Below are positions 1 to 7,803 of a DNA stretch of 57,500 nucleotides, piece by piece. A model generated the notes under the pieces. That model was not told the origin of the DNA, searched no databases, and was given only the letters and a program-made list of their open reading frames with translations. The position numbers were made by a program, and so were the translations under genes. The stretch is from Psychromonas hadalis ATCC BAA-638 (GTDB taxonomy: Bacteria; Pseudomonadota; Gammaproteobacteria; Enterobacterales; Psychromonadaceae). Within the stretch, counting starts at the first letter, position 1, and every line of letters begins with the position of its first letter. The stretch is from assembly GCF_000420245.1 (NCBI RefSeq), contig NZ_ATUO01000003.1, positions 1 through 57,500 on the forward strand, in the 5' to 3' direction.

Positions 1-92
1 ATTGAGTAATAGCTAGCTATTGCGATTGAATGCAACGTCGCTATTTATTATTTTAACCAACAAGATAGATCAGATACTTATGCGGATTGGTA
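1..92 (+). mobile_element. MITE copy 1 (partial, right end)
   Basis: The first 92 bases match the right-hand part of the 157-bp element at 46812-46968 (reverse complemented) and of the copy entering at 57391. It contains the palindrome AATAGCTAGCTATT followed by TGCGATTGAATGCAACG and ends with the terminal repeat ending GCGGATTGGTA at position 92. The left part lies outside the window. This copy is more diverged than the other two. It encodes nothing and is probably a non-autonomous element. Confidence 0.8.
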
Positions 93-164
93 TAAGTTAC
101 AATTGATACTCTTTACTGATTAGAGTGAATGCCATACAACGGATTAAATGGGTAAAAACCAGCT

Positions 165-266
165 GATTTCATTGAGGAAACACTGCCCAGTGTCTACTCA
201 ACAGATCAATTATCCGTGCACACCGAATGGATCGTGCATGCAGGTATAAGAGCCCACATCTATTAA
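165..266 (+). pseudogene. possible remnant of an unknown coding sequence
   Basis: Between the MITE end and the glutathione transferase gene, one frame reads 33 codons ending in TAA at 264-266, with protein-like composition (beginning DFIEETLPSVYSTDQLSVHT). There is a stop three codons upstream and no start codon, so if it is real it is the C-terminal stump of a lost gene. I do not recognise the family. The rest of 93-286 shows nothing I can name. Confidence 0.25.
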
Positions 267-286
267 GTAAACAGAGGGTTTTAAAC

Positions 287-904
287 TTATTCGTATTGTG
301 CTTCTAATAAATCTGCTTTATTAAAAGCGTGATGTGTTTTTAATAAATCCGCATAGCGTTTTATGTGCTCAAACGAAGCAAGTGTGCCATTCTTTTCAAG
401 TATTTCAACAATAAATGACATCATAATATCAGCCCCACTTAACTGCTCATTAATCAGGTAAGTTTTTCCCTTTAACGAATCATTAAAATAAGAGATAACG
501 TTATTAATCTCGCTGTCCACATAAGTGGCAAGATAACGTGTTTCACAGCCATCTTTTTGTAAATACATTTTCATTAACAAAGGTAAAATGGCGGAGCTTT
601 CTGCAAAATGTAACCACTGTAAATATTCACTATATTCGTTTGTCTCTTTTTGTGGGGCTAGTTTTCCTGAGCCATAACGCGAAATCAAATATTCGCTAAT
701 TGCACCTGACTCAGCGATTATTTGCCCATTATCTTCAATGACAGGAGATTTTCCTAACGGATGAATTTTTTTCAATGCTTCAGGCGCTAAAAAATTTTCT
801 TTATCTCGTTGATAGGCAACAATTTTATATTCAACTTGTAACTCTTCTAATAGCCAAATAATACGTTTTGAACGTGATTTATTTAGATGATGTAAGATGA
901 TCAT
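287..904 (-). CDS. glutathione S-transferase family protein
   Basis: 205 aa, the usual length of a soluble bacterial glutathione transferase. The N-terminal thioredoxin-like domain (about 1-76) carries NKSRS near residue 10, the cis-proline segment HPLGKSPVIE (48-57) and the glutathione-binding ESGAI motif (65-69). An all-helical C-terminal domain follows. The expected role is conjugation or reduction of electrophiles with glutathione in the cytoplasm. AAGGG precedes the ATG. It is the last gene of a minus-strand group with a CurA-type reductase 14 bp upstream and a TetR-family gene beyond that, which suggests a shared role in reactive carbonyl or quinone detoxification. The substrate cannot be told from sequence. 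Confidence 0.9.
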   Translation of the reverse strand: MIILHHLNKSRSKRIIWLLEELQVEYKIVAYQRDKENFLAPEALKKIHPLGKSPVIEDNGQIIAESGAISEYLISRYGSGKLAPQKETNEYSEYLQWLHFAESSAILPLLMKMYLQKDGCETRYLATYVDSEINNVISYFNDSLKGKTYLINEQLSGADIMMSFIVEILEKNGTLASFEHIKRYADLLKTHHAFNKADLLEAQYE

Positions 905-918
905 TTTATACCCTTATT

Positions 919-1950
919 TTATAGAGGATTATTAACTTGAATAACTAATTTACCAAAGTTTTTACCTTCGAGTAATCCAATAAAAGCATCGCTCGCATTT
1001 TCTAGACCTTCAACGAGATGTTCACGATAATGTATTTTCCCCGCTTTTAACCAATGCGTCATCTGCTCTGCAAACTCATCATAACGATGTGCATAATCAT
1101 CAAAAATGATAAAACCTTGCATTTTAATGCGCTTCACTAAAATGGTTCCCATTAATAAAGAAAGGCGATCTGGTCCTTTAGGTAATTGCGTTGCATTGTA
1201 TTGTGAAATAAGCCCACAAACCGGAATACGTGCACCTGTATTAAGCAAAGGAAGTACAGCATCAAAAACGTTACCACCGACATTTTCATAATAAATATCA
1301 ATACCATCAGGGCATGCATCGATAAGTTGTTGAGCAAAGTCATCAGCCTTATGATCAATACATTGATCAAAACCTAATACATTTTTTGCGTACTCACATT
1401 TTTCTTTACCACCAGCAATAGCAATAACTCGACACCCTTTTATTTTTCCTATTTGCCCAACAACCGAGCCGACTGCCCCTGTCGCAGCGGCAACCACTAA
1501 CGTCTCTCCCGATTTTGGCTGGGCAATATCTAATAGTCCCATGTACGCGGTAAATCCAGGCATACCCATAATGCCTAATGCATGCGATGGTGTTTTGGGT
1601 GAACGCCCTAACGGCAGTAAATCTTCGCCATTCGATACACTAAAATCTTGCCAACCACTGTAGGCTAAAACCCAATCACCAAGCTTAAACTTTTCATTGT
1701 TAGAGGCTTCAACTTGGCAGACGGTTGCACCAACCATGACATCTTCTAATGCAACCGGAGGGGCATAAGAGGGGGCATCACTCATACGTCCACGCATATA
1801 AGGGTCAAGTGATAAGTAAATACTGCGCAATAAGACTTCACCTTCAGCAATGCTTGGCTTAGCGGTTATTTGTAGATTAAAGTCTGTTAATTTTGGCGCA
1901 CCAATTGGGCGTGTCTTTAATATCACTTGTCTATTTTTCATGTTATCCAT
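919..1950 (-). CDS. curA: NADPH-dependent curcumin reductase-like oxidoreductase (MDR family)
   Basis: 343 aa from the ATG at 1950. The reading frame extends to an ATG at 1962, but AGGT lies 7 bases ahead of the 1950 codon, so I prefer it. Close to E. coli CurA (YncB) along the whole length: YLSLDPYMRGRMSD, GWQDFSVS, LGMPGFTAYMGLLDIAQPK-type and DIYYENVGG segments. The Rossmann motif AAATGAVGSVVGQIGK binds NADPH. There are no structural-zinc cysteines, as in the leukotriene B4 dehydrogenase/quinone reductase branch. It should reduce the double bond of alpha,beta-unsaturated carbonyls. A palindromic operator-like site (1980-1994) lies directly upstream, matching a site ahead of the adjacent TetR-type gene. 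Confidence 0.9.
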   Translation of the reverse strand: MDNMKNRQVILKTRPIGAPKLTDFNLQITAKPSIAEGEVLLRSIYLSLDPYMRGRMSDAPSYAPPVALEDVMVGATVCQVEASNNEKFKLGDWVLAYSGWQDFSVSNGEDLLPLGRSPKTPSHALGIMGMPGFTAYMGLLDIAQPKSGETLVVAAATGAVGSVVGQIGKIKGCRVIAIAGGKEKCEYAKNVLGFDQCIDHKADDFAQQLIDACPDGIDIYYENVGGNVFDAVLPLLNTGARIPVCGLISQYNATQLPKGPDRLSLLMGTILVKRIKMQGFIIFDDYAHRYDEFAEQMTHWLKAGKIHYREHLVEGLENASDAFIGLLEGKNFGKLVIQVNNPL

Positions 1951-1979
1951 TTTTAACCTCATATTAATAATATAAATAC

Positions 1980-1994
1980 TAGACCGGTCGTCTA
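1980..1994. promoter_or_regulatory. operator-like palindrome upstream of curA
   Basis: TAGACCGGTCGTCTA has arms TAGAC/GTCTA around a 5-base centre. A near copy, AGACCAGTCGTCT, lies at 2683-2695 just upstream of the TetR-type gene. E. coli NemR binds a similar TAGACC...GGTCTA element. Repression of both units by the protein at 2043-2672 is my inference. Confidence 0.65.
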
Positions 1995-2042
1995 AGCGTT
2001 ATGTGTAAAAATCTTGCGTTAAAGACAAGATTTTTGTGTTTG

Positions 2043-2672
2043 TTAAAAGTGTGCTTGATTCGTTAAAATTGCTTTAGTGATGTGCATTGTTTGCTCTAAA
2101 TTTTGACTGTTTTTACTCAGCTTACAAAGTAAACTTGAGCCTATCCATAAGTTATAAAGCAGTTGCGCTGTGCTGTATGGGTTTTTAACCTGTATTGTGC
2201 CCTCTTTTATGCCTGCCTCAATACACAGACTTAAGATAGAAATTATTTTTTGTGCACCGGTTAATAATGCTAAACGCATGGATTCTGAAAGGTCTGATAC
2301 CTCTGCGCTCAATTTCACAACCAAACAAGTATGCACTACGCCTTGCGTATTTTGTGCATCTATCCAACGCTGCCAATAAGCAATTAATTTATCGTAATGA
2401 TTGCTATTAGGTGCATTAAAATGGGTTTCAAGTTCATTTTGATAATGAAAGAAATAATCTTGAATCAATGCTTCACCAAATTGTTCCTTGGATTTAAAAT
2501 AATGGTAAAAAGAGCCTTTAGGCACTTCTGCATGCTTTAATATTTGTGAAAGACCTACATTTGAAAAACCTTGTCTTGCTATCAATTGATAGCCACAGTC
2601 TAAAATATGTTGGCGTGTAGGGTTGTTTTCTCTTATTTTGCTCTTCGCTTCTATTTTCATGGTTGCTAGCAT
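2043..2672 (-). CDS. TetR/AcrR family transcriptional repressor, NemR/AcuR-like
   Basis: 209 aa. The N-terminal TetR helix-turn-helix (about 18-65) reads GFSNVGLSQILKHAEVPKGS followed by FYHYFKSKEQFGEAL, very like E. coli NemR and AcuR. The C-terminal ligand domain has CLVVKLSAEVSD, with a cysteine in the region where NemR-type sensors react with electrophiles. A second ATG at 2660 is also possible; neither has a strong ribosome-binding site. It sits upstream of curA and the GST gene on the same strand. The operator-like sites at 1980-1994 and 2682-2697 suggest autoregulation plus control of the two enzymes in response to reactive electrophiles. Family is firm; ligand is inferred. Confidence 0.88.
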   Translation of the reverse strand: MLATMKIEAKSKIRENNPTRQHILDCGYQLIARQGFSNVGLSQILKHAEVPKGSFYHYFKSKEQFGEALIQDYFFHYQNELETHFNAPNSNHYDKLIAYWQRWIDAQNTQGVVHTCLVVKLSAEVSDLSESMRLALLTGAQKIISILSLCIEAGIKEGTIQVKNPYSTAQLLYNLWIGSSLLCKLSKNSQNLEQTMHITKAILTNQAHF

Positions 2673-2681
2673 AAGGACAAA

Positions 2682-2697
2682 CAGACCAGTCGTCTAG
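2682..2697. promoter_or_regulatory. operator-like palindrome upstream of the TetR-type gene
   Basis: CAGACCAGTCGTCTAG shares the AGACC-GTCGTCTA core with the site ahead of curA. It lies 10 bases upstream of the gene start, in a position where repressor binding would block transcription or initiation. Confidence 0.65.
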
Positions 2698-2940
2698 CTG
2701 TTTCTAATAGTATTATTATATAACTGGCTTTTAGTGTTATTTATCAGTCAACCACTGTTTATACATTTATTAAACATAATAGCTTTATTATGTCGAAAAA
2801 GGCACGGGTTATATGTGGCTCTATTTAAGCCTTATTATTGTTTTTAATATATTCTTTAGCGCATAATACAGAACCTAATGAATGACTGTATGTGCTTACT
2901 AAAAAGTATTTTATAGGCGAAAAATAATGAAGAGATACCG

Positions 2941-3444
2941 ATGACAATTACCACAGCAAGGCTTACTTTACGCCCCGTTATCCTCTCTGATTTTCAGGCA
3001 ACTCATCAGTTATTAAGCGATCCTGAGGTGATGCGTTTTTCCCTACATGGCCCTTATTCTAAGCAAAAAACCACTGATTTCATCAAGCACTGCATTCAAC
3101 AAACTGCAAACAATTTACCCAGTTTATTGGCTGTTATTAGCAGGGAAACAGGGCTATTAATTGGCTACTGTGGCTTTTATAAACAAACCATTAAGGGTAT
3201 TCAGGAAATGGAGTTAGGTTATCGTTTAGCAAAAGAGCATTGGGGTAAAGGTCTCGCCAGTGAAGCCGCGCTGGCGGTGAAAGAATATGCCTTCAATGAG
3301 ATGGGATTAACACGTCTGATTTCTATTATCGACAAAGACAATAGAGGATCAGTACGTGTAGCAGAAAAAATAGGCTTTAAACTAGAAAAAGAGATGTTAT
3401 ACAATGGCAAAATTCACGTTGGCATTTATACCATCAACCTCTAA
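2941..3444 (+). CDS. GNAT family N-acetyltransferase, RimJ/RimL type
   Basis: 167 aa. It opens with the RimJ/RimL-type strand TARLTLRPV and DFQATHQLLSDPEVM, and has the acetyl-CoA pyrophosphate-binding segment EHWGKGLASEA near residue 100, followed by LTRLISIIDKDNRGSVRVAEKIGF, typical of the Acetyltransf_3 group. AAGAGA precedes the ATG. The substrate is unknown; members acetylate ribosomal proteins, amino groups of small molecules or antibiotics. A decayed second copy of the same gene lies at about 6801-7213, so a duplication happened in this patch. Nothing nearby points to an operon. Confidence 0.85.
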   Translation: MTITTARLTLRPVILSDFQATHQLLSDPEVMRFSLHGPYSKQKTTDFIKHCIQQTANNLPSLLAVISRETGLLIGYCGFYKQTIKGIQEMELGYRLAKEHWGKGLASEAALAVKEYAFNEMGLTRLISIIDKDNRGSVRVAEKIGFKLEKEMLYNGKIHVGIYTINL

Positions 3445-3481
3445 AATATTATTGATACTTTTCACCTACCACGCCCATCAT

Positions 3482-3742
3482 TTATTGAGTTGAGTCACTG
3501 AATATATTTTCTCCGATAGCACTGAGCACAACCATAATAAAAAGAGGCAATACATTAGAGAGACCAACCATCATCTTTTTTGTCGCATACTCTTGATAAG
3601 TGACATTTATCATACCTAACTCAATATTTTGTGATGTTAATTGAGTCATTTCTGGCATCATTGGTAGCAAAAACACAAAAGCATTAACAGTTAAAAAGGT
3701 CATACACGCATACTGAATTTTTAACCACACAGGCTTTGTCAC
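3482..3742 (-). CDS. small two-helix membrane protein of unknown function
   Basis: 86 aa from a GTG at 3742; internal ATG codons are alternatives. Two hydrophobic segments are visible (about 13-28, TFLTVNAFVFLLPMM, and about 61-78, LSNVLPLFIMVVLSAIG), separated by a polar stretch. I do not recognise a family. Its start overlaps the proposed TTG start of the divergent NUDIX gene, and the surrounding patch is rich in broken genes, so this may be a remnant of a larger membrane protein. Confidence 0.45.
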   Translation of the reverse strand: MTKPVWLKIQYACMTFLTVNAFVFLLPMMPEMTQLTSQNIELGMINVTYQEYATKKMMVGLSNVLPLFIMVVLSAIGENIFSDSTQ

Positions 3743-4569
3743 ATAATCAAAAAAGGCAATTAAACGAGCATGAAATCGTTGTTAACGTAGAAAGGAAAAT
3801 TATTTTGCTAGCTTACCAATTTGACAATTATAACGGCGTGATCATAGAAAAGCAGGCATTGCCAAATGATCAAGCACAGTTTATCAGCCAATTTAATGAC
3901 ATGTTATTCGTCGTTAAAGCACAAGGTAAGCAACTTATTTGGTTTACCCTATGCATTAAAAACGCAGCTTTTATTCAAATAGCCACCGATGCAGGATTTG
4001 TTTTTCATAACTGTTTAGAAGATGAAATTACGCTTATTTTACGCATCAAAAAAGATGCTTATGCGCCATTTGTGCCAACCCATAGCATTGGTGCCGGAGC
4101 ACTAATTTTTAATCAGCAACAACAGATACTGGTGATCAGAGAAAAGATAGCCATGCACTCCGGTTTCAAGCTACCCGGCGGTCATATTGAGTTAGGTGAA
4201 AAAATATCAGAAGCGATTGTGCGTGAGGTGTTTGAAGAAACAGGTATTCAAAGTGAATTTGTTGGCCTGCAAGGTTTTGCTTCAAAAAAAGTGTTTCGTT
4301 TTGGTAAATCTAACATTTATTTCTTATGTCGTTTAAATGCCTTAACGGATCAAATAAATATTCAAGATATTGATGAAATCGCAGAAGCTAAATGGTGTGA
4401 TGTAACCGAATTTATTAACGATACCAACAACAGTGTTTTTGTACGAGAGATAGTGAAAACATTACAATATCAACAAGGCTTTCAGCTGCTGGAATTACCG
4501 GAAAATAACAGTGCTTACAAAAAACATGAAGTCTTTTTTGCAGCAAATATCAGTAATAAACTCTTTTAA
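3736..4569 (+). CDS. NUDIX hydrolase with N-terminal pre-nudix (GNAT-like) domain
   Basis: 277 aa from a TTG at 3736. No in-frame ATG exists before the N-terminal domain; another TTG at about 3805, with AGGAAA ahead of it, is an alternative. Residues about 15-120 (YQFDNYNGVII, KQLIWFTLCIKN, ATDAGFVFHN) match the pre-nudix domain found in plant NUDT-type and some bacterial proteins. The Nudix box follows at about 146-168 (GHIELGE ... REVFEETGI), with the metal-binding glutamates present. It should hydrolyse a nucleoside-diphosphate-X compound; the substrate is not evident. The hydrolase at 4579 follows 9 bases downstream, so they are probably co-transcribed. Confidence 0.82.
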   Translation: MSHNQKRQLNEHEIVVNVERKIILLAYQFDNYNGVIIEKQALPNDQAQFISQFNDMLFVVKAQGKQLIWFTLCIKNAAFIQIATDAGFVFHNCLEDEITLILRIKKDAYAPFVPTHSIGAGALIFNQQQQILVIREKIAMHSGFKLPGGHIELGEKISEAIVREVFEETGIQSEFVGLQGFASKKVFRFGKSNIYFLCRLNALTDQINIQDIDEIAEAKWCDVTEFINDTNNSVFVREIVKTLQYQQGFQLLELPENNSAYKKHEVFFAANISNKLF

Positions 4570-4578
4570 GGGACAAAT

Positions 4579-5136
4579 ATGTTAACTGTTTTTGTCGCTG
4601 ATATTTTTGGTAAAAGTGAAGCCCTGCAACAATTAGCGGAACAAGTTGCGGGGCAAGAGACATTAATTATTGATGCCTATGCAGGTCAATGCATCGACTT
4701 TAAAAATGAGCAAGCCGCCTATGATTATTTTAGTGAACAAGTAGGGCTTAGTCAGTACGCACAATTGCTACAGGAAAAGTTAAGCAGTATTAAACAGCCC
4801 TTTAACCTCATCGCCTTTAGTGTCGGGGGATCCGCTGTTTGGTTAAATTCAGCAATGCTCGCGAACACCCAAGTAAACCGAGTTGTCTGCTTTTATGCTT
4901 CACAAATTCGCCACTATTTGAGCATTCAACCCAGTATATTGATTGAACTCATCTTACCCAAAAGCGAATTACACTTTGATATCACTGAATTCGCGCAAAA
5001 CCTGCACAAGAAACAGCGAGTAAAAATTATTCATAGCCAATATTTTCATGGTTTTATGAATAAGCTTTCCCTACATTATGATCCATTGGGTTTTCAGGGA
5101 TATGTGCACAAATTACCATTAAACAAGGAATCGTGA
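4579..5136 (+). CDS. dienelactone hydrolase-like alpha/beta hydrolase
   Basis: 185 aa, with GGGA ahead of the ATG. Features of a small alpha/beta-hydrolase: a central strand followed by the nucleophile elbow FSVGGSAVW (about 79-87, serine in a G/F-x-S-x-G-G context), then VVCFYASQIRHYL, and a histidine near the C-terminus in QYFHGFMNKLS. The dienelactone hydrolase family is the nearest I recognise, but similarity is weak and the protein is shorter than typical members (about 230 aa), so the function is open. It is probably translated from one transcript with the NUDIX gene, and the broken dehydrogenase begins 2 bases after its stop codon. Confidence 0.65.
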   Translation: MLTVFVADIFGKSEALQQLAEQVAGQETLIIDAYAGQCIDFKNEQAAYDYFSEQVGLSQYAQLLQEKLSSIKQPFNLIAFSVGGSAVWLNSAMLANTQVNRVVCFYASQIRHYLSIQPSILIELILPKSELHFDITEFAQNLHKKQRVKIIHSQYFHGFMNKLSLHYDPLGFQGYVHKLPLNKES

Positions 5137-5138
5137 CC

Positions 5139-5535
5139 ATGAAAAAATCGTCATTACCGGTACAAACCGTAGCATGGGTTTAGCATTAACAAAAACTTTT
5201 CTACAACAAGGTAAACATGTCATTGCAACCTGCCACGCAACAGTTACAAGCACTCTTTACAGGGGGTGAATTACGTTTATGCACACGGGAAGTGACCAGT
5301 AAACATCTATTCAGCGCTTTCAAGAAAACTTAACCATGACGCACATTGATATATTAATTATATTATGGGCGGTGATAAACAAAGCAGTAATGAGATGGAT
5401 CATCATGCTTGTTAGCGATATTTACTGTAAACACACTCGCCCCTTTTCATTTATCAGCCGCCTTAAAAGGCAATTTACTGGGCTCAGAAAATCCGCGTAT
5501 TATTAGTATCTCAAGCATGATGGCAAGTATCAGGT
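5139..5535 (+). pseudogene. short-chain dehydrogenase/reductase remnant
   Basis: The ATG at 5139 is followed by a run of A where the frame slips. The next frame reads KIVITGTNRSMGLALTKTFL, the N-terminal cofactor motif TGxxxxxG of short-chain dehydrogenases. More frame changes follow, then NTLAPFHLSAALKGNLLGSE and PRIISISSMMASI, matching the central N-x-A/P and S-S motifs. Homology stops at about 5530, where an unrelated gene on the other strand begins. It lacks the catalytic Y-x-x-x-K and its C-terminal half, so it is inactive. Its position 2 bases after the hydrolase gene suggests it was once the third gene of that operon. Confidence 0.75.
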
Positions 5536-5822
5536 TCAGCCACCCCCACATCATCAGAGAATCTAAGAGTAAAAGGCTTTGGACTAGTGCCAGACAGAGT
5601 ATCAGCAGATATCAAAAATCCATTAATCGGCGTTAAATCCCATACTAATTTAATAATATTCTCTCCCGCAGAGGAGTTATTAGTAAACTGAAAGGAATTA
5701 GCATTACTATAGATCGAACCCGTTAAAATTTCGCTACTGGTCATCGGTATTGCAATAACCTGTGAGCTTACTGATAAGACAGCCATGATCACTGCTACTC
5801 TACATATATTTTTAATTTTCAT
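5511..5822 (-). pseudogene. truncated secreted-protein gene (N-terminal part)
   Basis: 103 codons from an ATG at 5822. The first about 25 residues form a signal peptide (basic start MKIKNICR, hydrophobic core, cut near SQVIAI). The mature part (NSFQFTNNSSAGENIIKLVW ...) resembles the beginning of beta-rich exported or surface proteins, some of which carry PEP-CTERM tails, but the frame runs into the dehydrogenase remnant after FSDDVGVAE and ends with residues encoded by that other gene. I therefore call it a 3'-truncated gene. The family is not identified, and expression is unknown. Confidence 0.55.
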
Positions 5823-6033
5823 TGGTATTTCCCTAAGTAATGATTAATCTGAATAATTCAGGAAATCTATCTAAGCAAAAGATAAGTCACACATTCAATC
5901 ATTTAATGTCAACAACTTATGAAAGTGTGTTTTTTACTGTGTATTATATTCCGACACGTTTAAAATGTTCGCTTAGCTTGATGTTTTAGCTTGGACGGCT
6001 AATTTAATACAGAGAGATAAATAGGGAGGTGAA

Positions 6034-6798
6034 ATGTCGAGCATTCAACAGGGGATCATTGCATTTATTCTATTGTTATTTTATAACGCCTCAGTTTATG
6101 CAACTTCCCATAAACTCATTAAAATAGGGACCATTGGTTTTCCTCCCTATGGTATTAGCACACACGGAAAATTAACTGGCATCTATTACGATGTAGCTAA
6201 TATTCTCGTTTCCAAAGCCGGTTACTCCAGTCACAATAAAGTCGCCCCTTATGCGCGCATCATCAGAGAGATAAAATACGGTGATATTGATATGACCATT
6301 ATGTTTCGTTATCCAGAACTAGAAGATTACGTATATTATGTGGCACCTTTATCTTCATTAAAAACTGTAGTGATAGGTATTCAAGGCAATGATTTTGAAG
6401 ATATAAATGACTTAAATAATAAAAAAATAGTCTATTTACGTGGTGCTAAATTCAGCGATGCAATTGATAATAATGCCACGATTGTAAAGTATCAGATAAA
6501 AGACTTTTTACAGGGTATTAAAATGTTAATGGCGGGTAGAGCAGATGCGATTATTGGCCCTCTTGAGCCTATTTTAAGCGCGTCGTTACAAATTAAAGGG
6601 GTAAACGTCATTTTTGGTAAGCCCTTAATCGTAGATATTAGAACACCTTGGATACAGGTTTCTAAAAGAAACCGGGCACACATTGATATCGATAAATTAA
6701 AACAGAGTTTTTCAGAGATGCAAAGTGCTAACACTCTGAATATACTAAGAGCTAAGTACCTCAAGTTACCCCAGAAAATGCCTCTCATTAAGAAATAA
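6034..6798 (+). CDS. periplasmic solute-binding protein, SBP_bac_3 family
   Basis: 254 aa with a very strong ribosome-binding site (GGGAGGTGAA) before the ATG at 6034. A signal peptide of about 24 residues ends near SVYATS. The mature protein shows the family-3 binding-protein pattern: IKIGTIGFPPYGISTHGKLT near the start, LTGIYYDVANILVSKAGYS, a hinge region and a helix-rich C-terminal tail. Proteins of this type bind amino acids or polar compounds in the periplasm. No ABC permease or ATPase gene is adjacent, so it may be an orphan binding protein or sensor-like, as often seen in Vibrionales and Shewanella relatives. The ligand is unknown. Confidence 0.8.
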   Translation: MSSIQQGIIAFILLLFYNASVYATSHKLIKIGTIGFPPYGISTHGKLTGIYYDVANILVSKAGYSSHNKVAPYARIIREIKYGDIDMTIMFRYPELEDYVYYVAPLSSLKTVVIGIQGNDFEDINDLNNKKIVYLRGAKFSDAIDNNATIVKYQIKDFLQGIKMLMAGRADAIIGPLEPILSASLQIKGVNVIFGKPLIVDIRTPWIQVSKRNRAHIDIDKLKQSFSEMQSANTLNILRAKYLKLPQKMPLIKK

Positions 6799-6800
6799 TA

Positions 6801-7213
6801 ATAGTCATTACCACGCCAAGACTTACTTTTTCCCCGTGACGCCGCCACTCATCAATTATTGAGCGATCCAGAAGTGATGAAATTTTCATTAAAAGGTCTA
6901 CTCGGAACAGAAAACCACGGGGTTTATTGATCACTGTATTCAGCAAACAGAAAATAACTTACCAAATTTTCTTGCTGTTCTTAGTAGAAAAACGGGTCTA
7001 TTCATTGGTTATTGTGGCTTTTGTAAACAAAAAATCAATGTCGTTGAAGAGCATGCCTTTAATGACATGGGTTTAACACGTTTAATCTCTCTCATTGAAA
7101 AATGACAATATAGCCTCTATTCGCATTGCTGAAAAGATCGGCTTCAAACCAGAAAAAAATGTTATCTGACGGAAGAACTCATGTTGGTATTTATGCCATT
7201 GATGTTAAGACTC
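6801..7213 (+). pseudogene. decayed paralogue of the GNAT acetyltransferase at 2941-3444
   Basis: Several stretches match the intact gene in different frames: ITTPRLTF at the start with the ATG lost, CTCATCAATTATTGAGCGATCC (HQLLSDPEV), CRFCKQK-type GYCGF, HAFNDMGLTRLISLIEK, ASIRIAEKIGFKPEK and THVGIYAID at the end. There is a deletion after the first ten codons, another spanning the acetyl-CoA motif, and frameshifting insertions in A runs. The gene cannot make a working enzyme. It is a dead duplicate of the acetyltransferase 4 kb upstream. Confidence 0.85.
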
Positions 7214-7224
7214 AATGCTCGAAA

Positions 7225-7788
7225 TTAACGTAAGCGTTTCCCTGTTAGTGCATGATAAATTTGAGAGGGCTCATCTAATCCCGATACATTTTCGTTCATA
7301 ATCATTGCTAATAGTGGATTATTGCTAAACATCTTTTTCACTTCAATTGTATTCACACAAGCCTCTAACCCCGAAAGGTTAGCGCTAGTTGAAATAATAG
7401 GTTTAGCAAATTCGCAACACAGTTGCTGCACAATTGGATGCGCGCTGACTCGCACAGCCACACTATCAAAATCACCGCTAATCAGTTTAGAAAGGTTTTT
7501 CTGTGCTGGTACAACCCAAGTAAATGGACCCGGCCAGGTTTTTTGTATCGCTGTCAGTTGTGTTTCATTTAACGATGAAAAATCAGCATAATTTTTTAAC
7601 TGCTCGATATTAGCGGCAATTAAAATTAACCCTTTATGCGCTGGACGTTTTTTTAGATCGAGGACTTTTTGAATCGCTACATCACAATCAGGATCGCAAC
7701 CCAATCCAAAAACAGACTCAGTAGGATAAGCAATAACGCCCTGAGCGCGTAGTGCAGTCAGGGCGTTAGATAGGTCAAAATCAGTCAA
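7225..7788 (-). CDS. tsaC: L-threonylcarbamoyladenylate synthase
   Basis: 187 aa, close to E. coli TsaC (190 aa). Visible landmarks are VIAYPTESVFGLGCDPD near the N-terminus, LKKRPAHKGLILIAAN, WPGPFTWVVPA, VAVRVSAHPIV and PIISTSANLSGL, all of the YrdC/Sua5 fold. It makes threonylcarbamoyl-AMP from threonine, bicarbonate and ATP, the first step of the t6A37 modification of ANN-decoding tRNAs. It is the last gene of the dprA-smg-yrdD group; purE intervenes 15 bp upstream. In E. coli aroE follows tsaC, whereas here the accessory patch with the dead acetyltransferase follows. Confidence 0.95.
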   Translation of the reverse strand: MTDFDLSNALTALRAQGVIAYPTESVFGLGCDPDCDVAIQKVLDLKKRPAHKGLILIAANIEQLKNYADFSSLNETQLTAIQKTWPGPFTWVVPAQKNLSKLISGDFDSVAVRVSAHPIVQQLCCEFAKPIISTSANLSGLEACVNTIEVKKMFSNNPLLAMIMNENVSGLDEPSQIYHALTGKRLR

Positions 7789-7803
7789 GGTACTTATAAC
7801 CGA

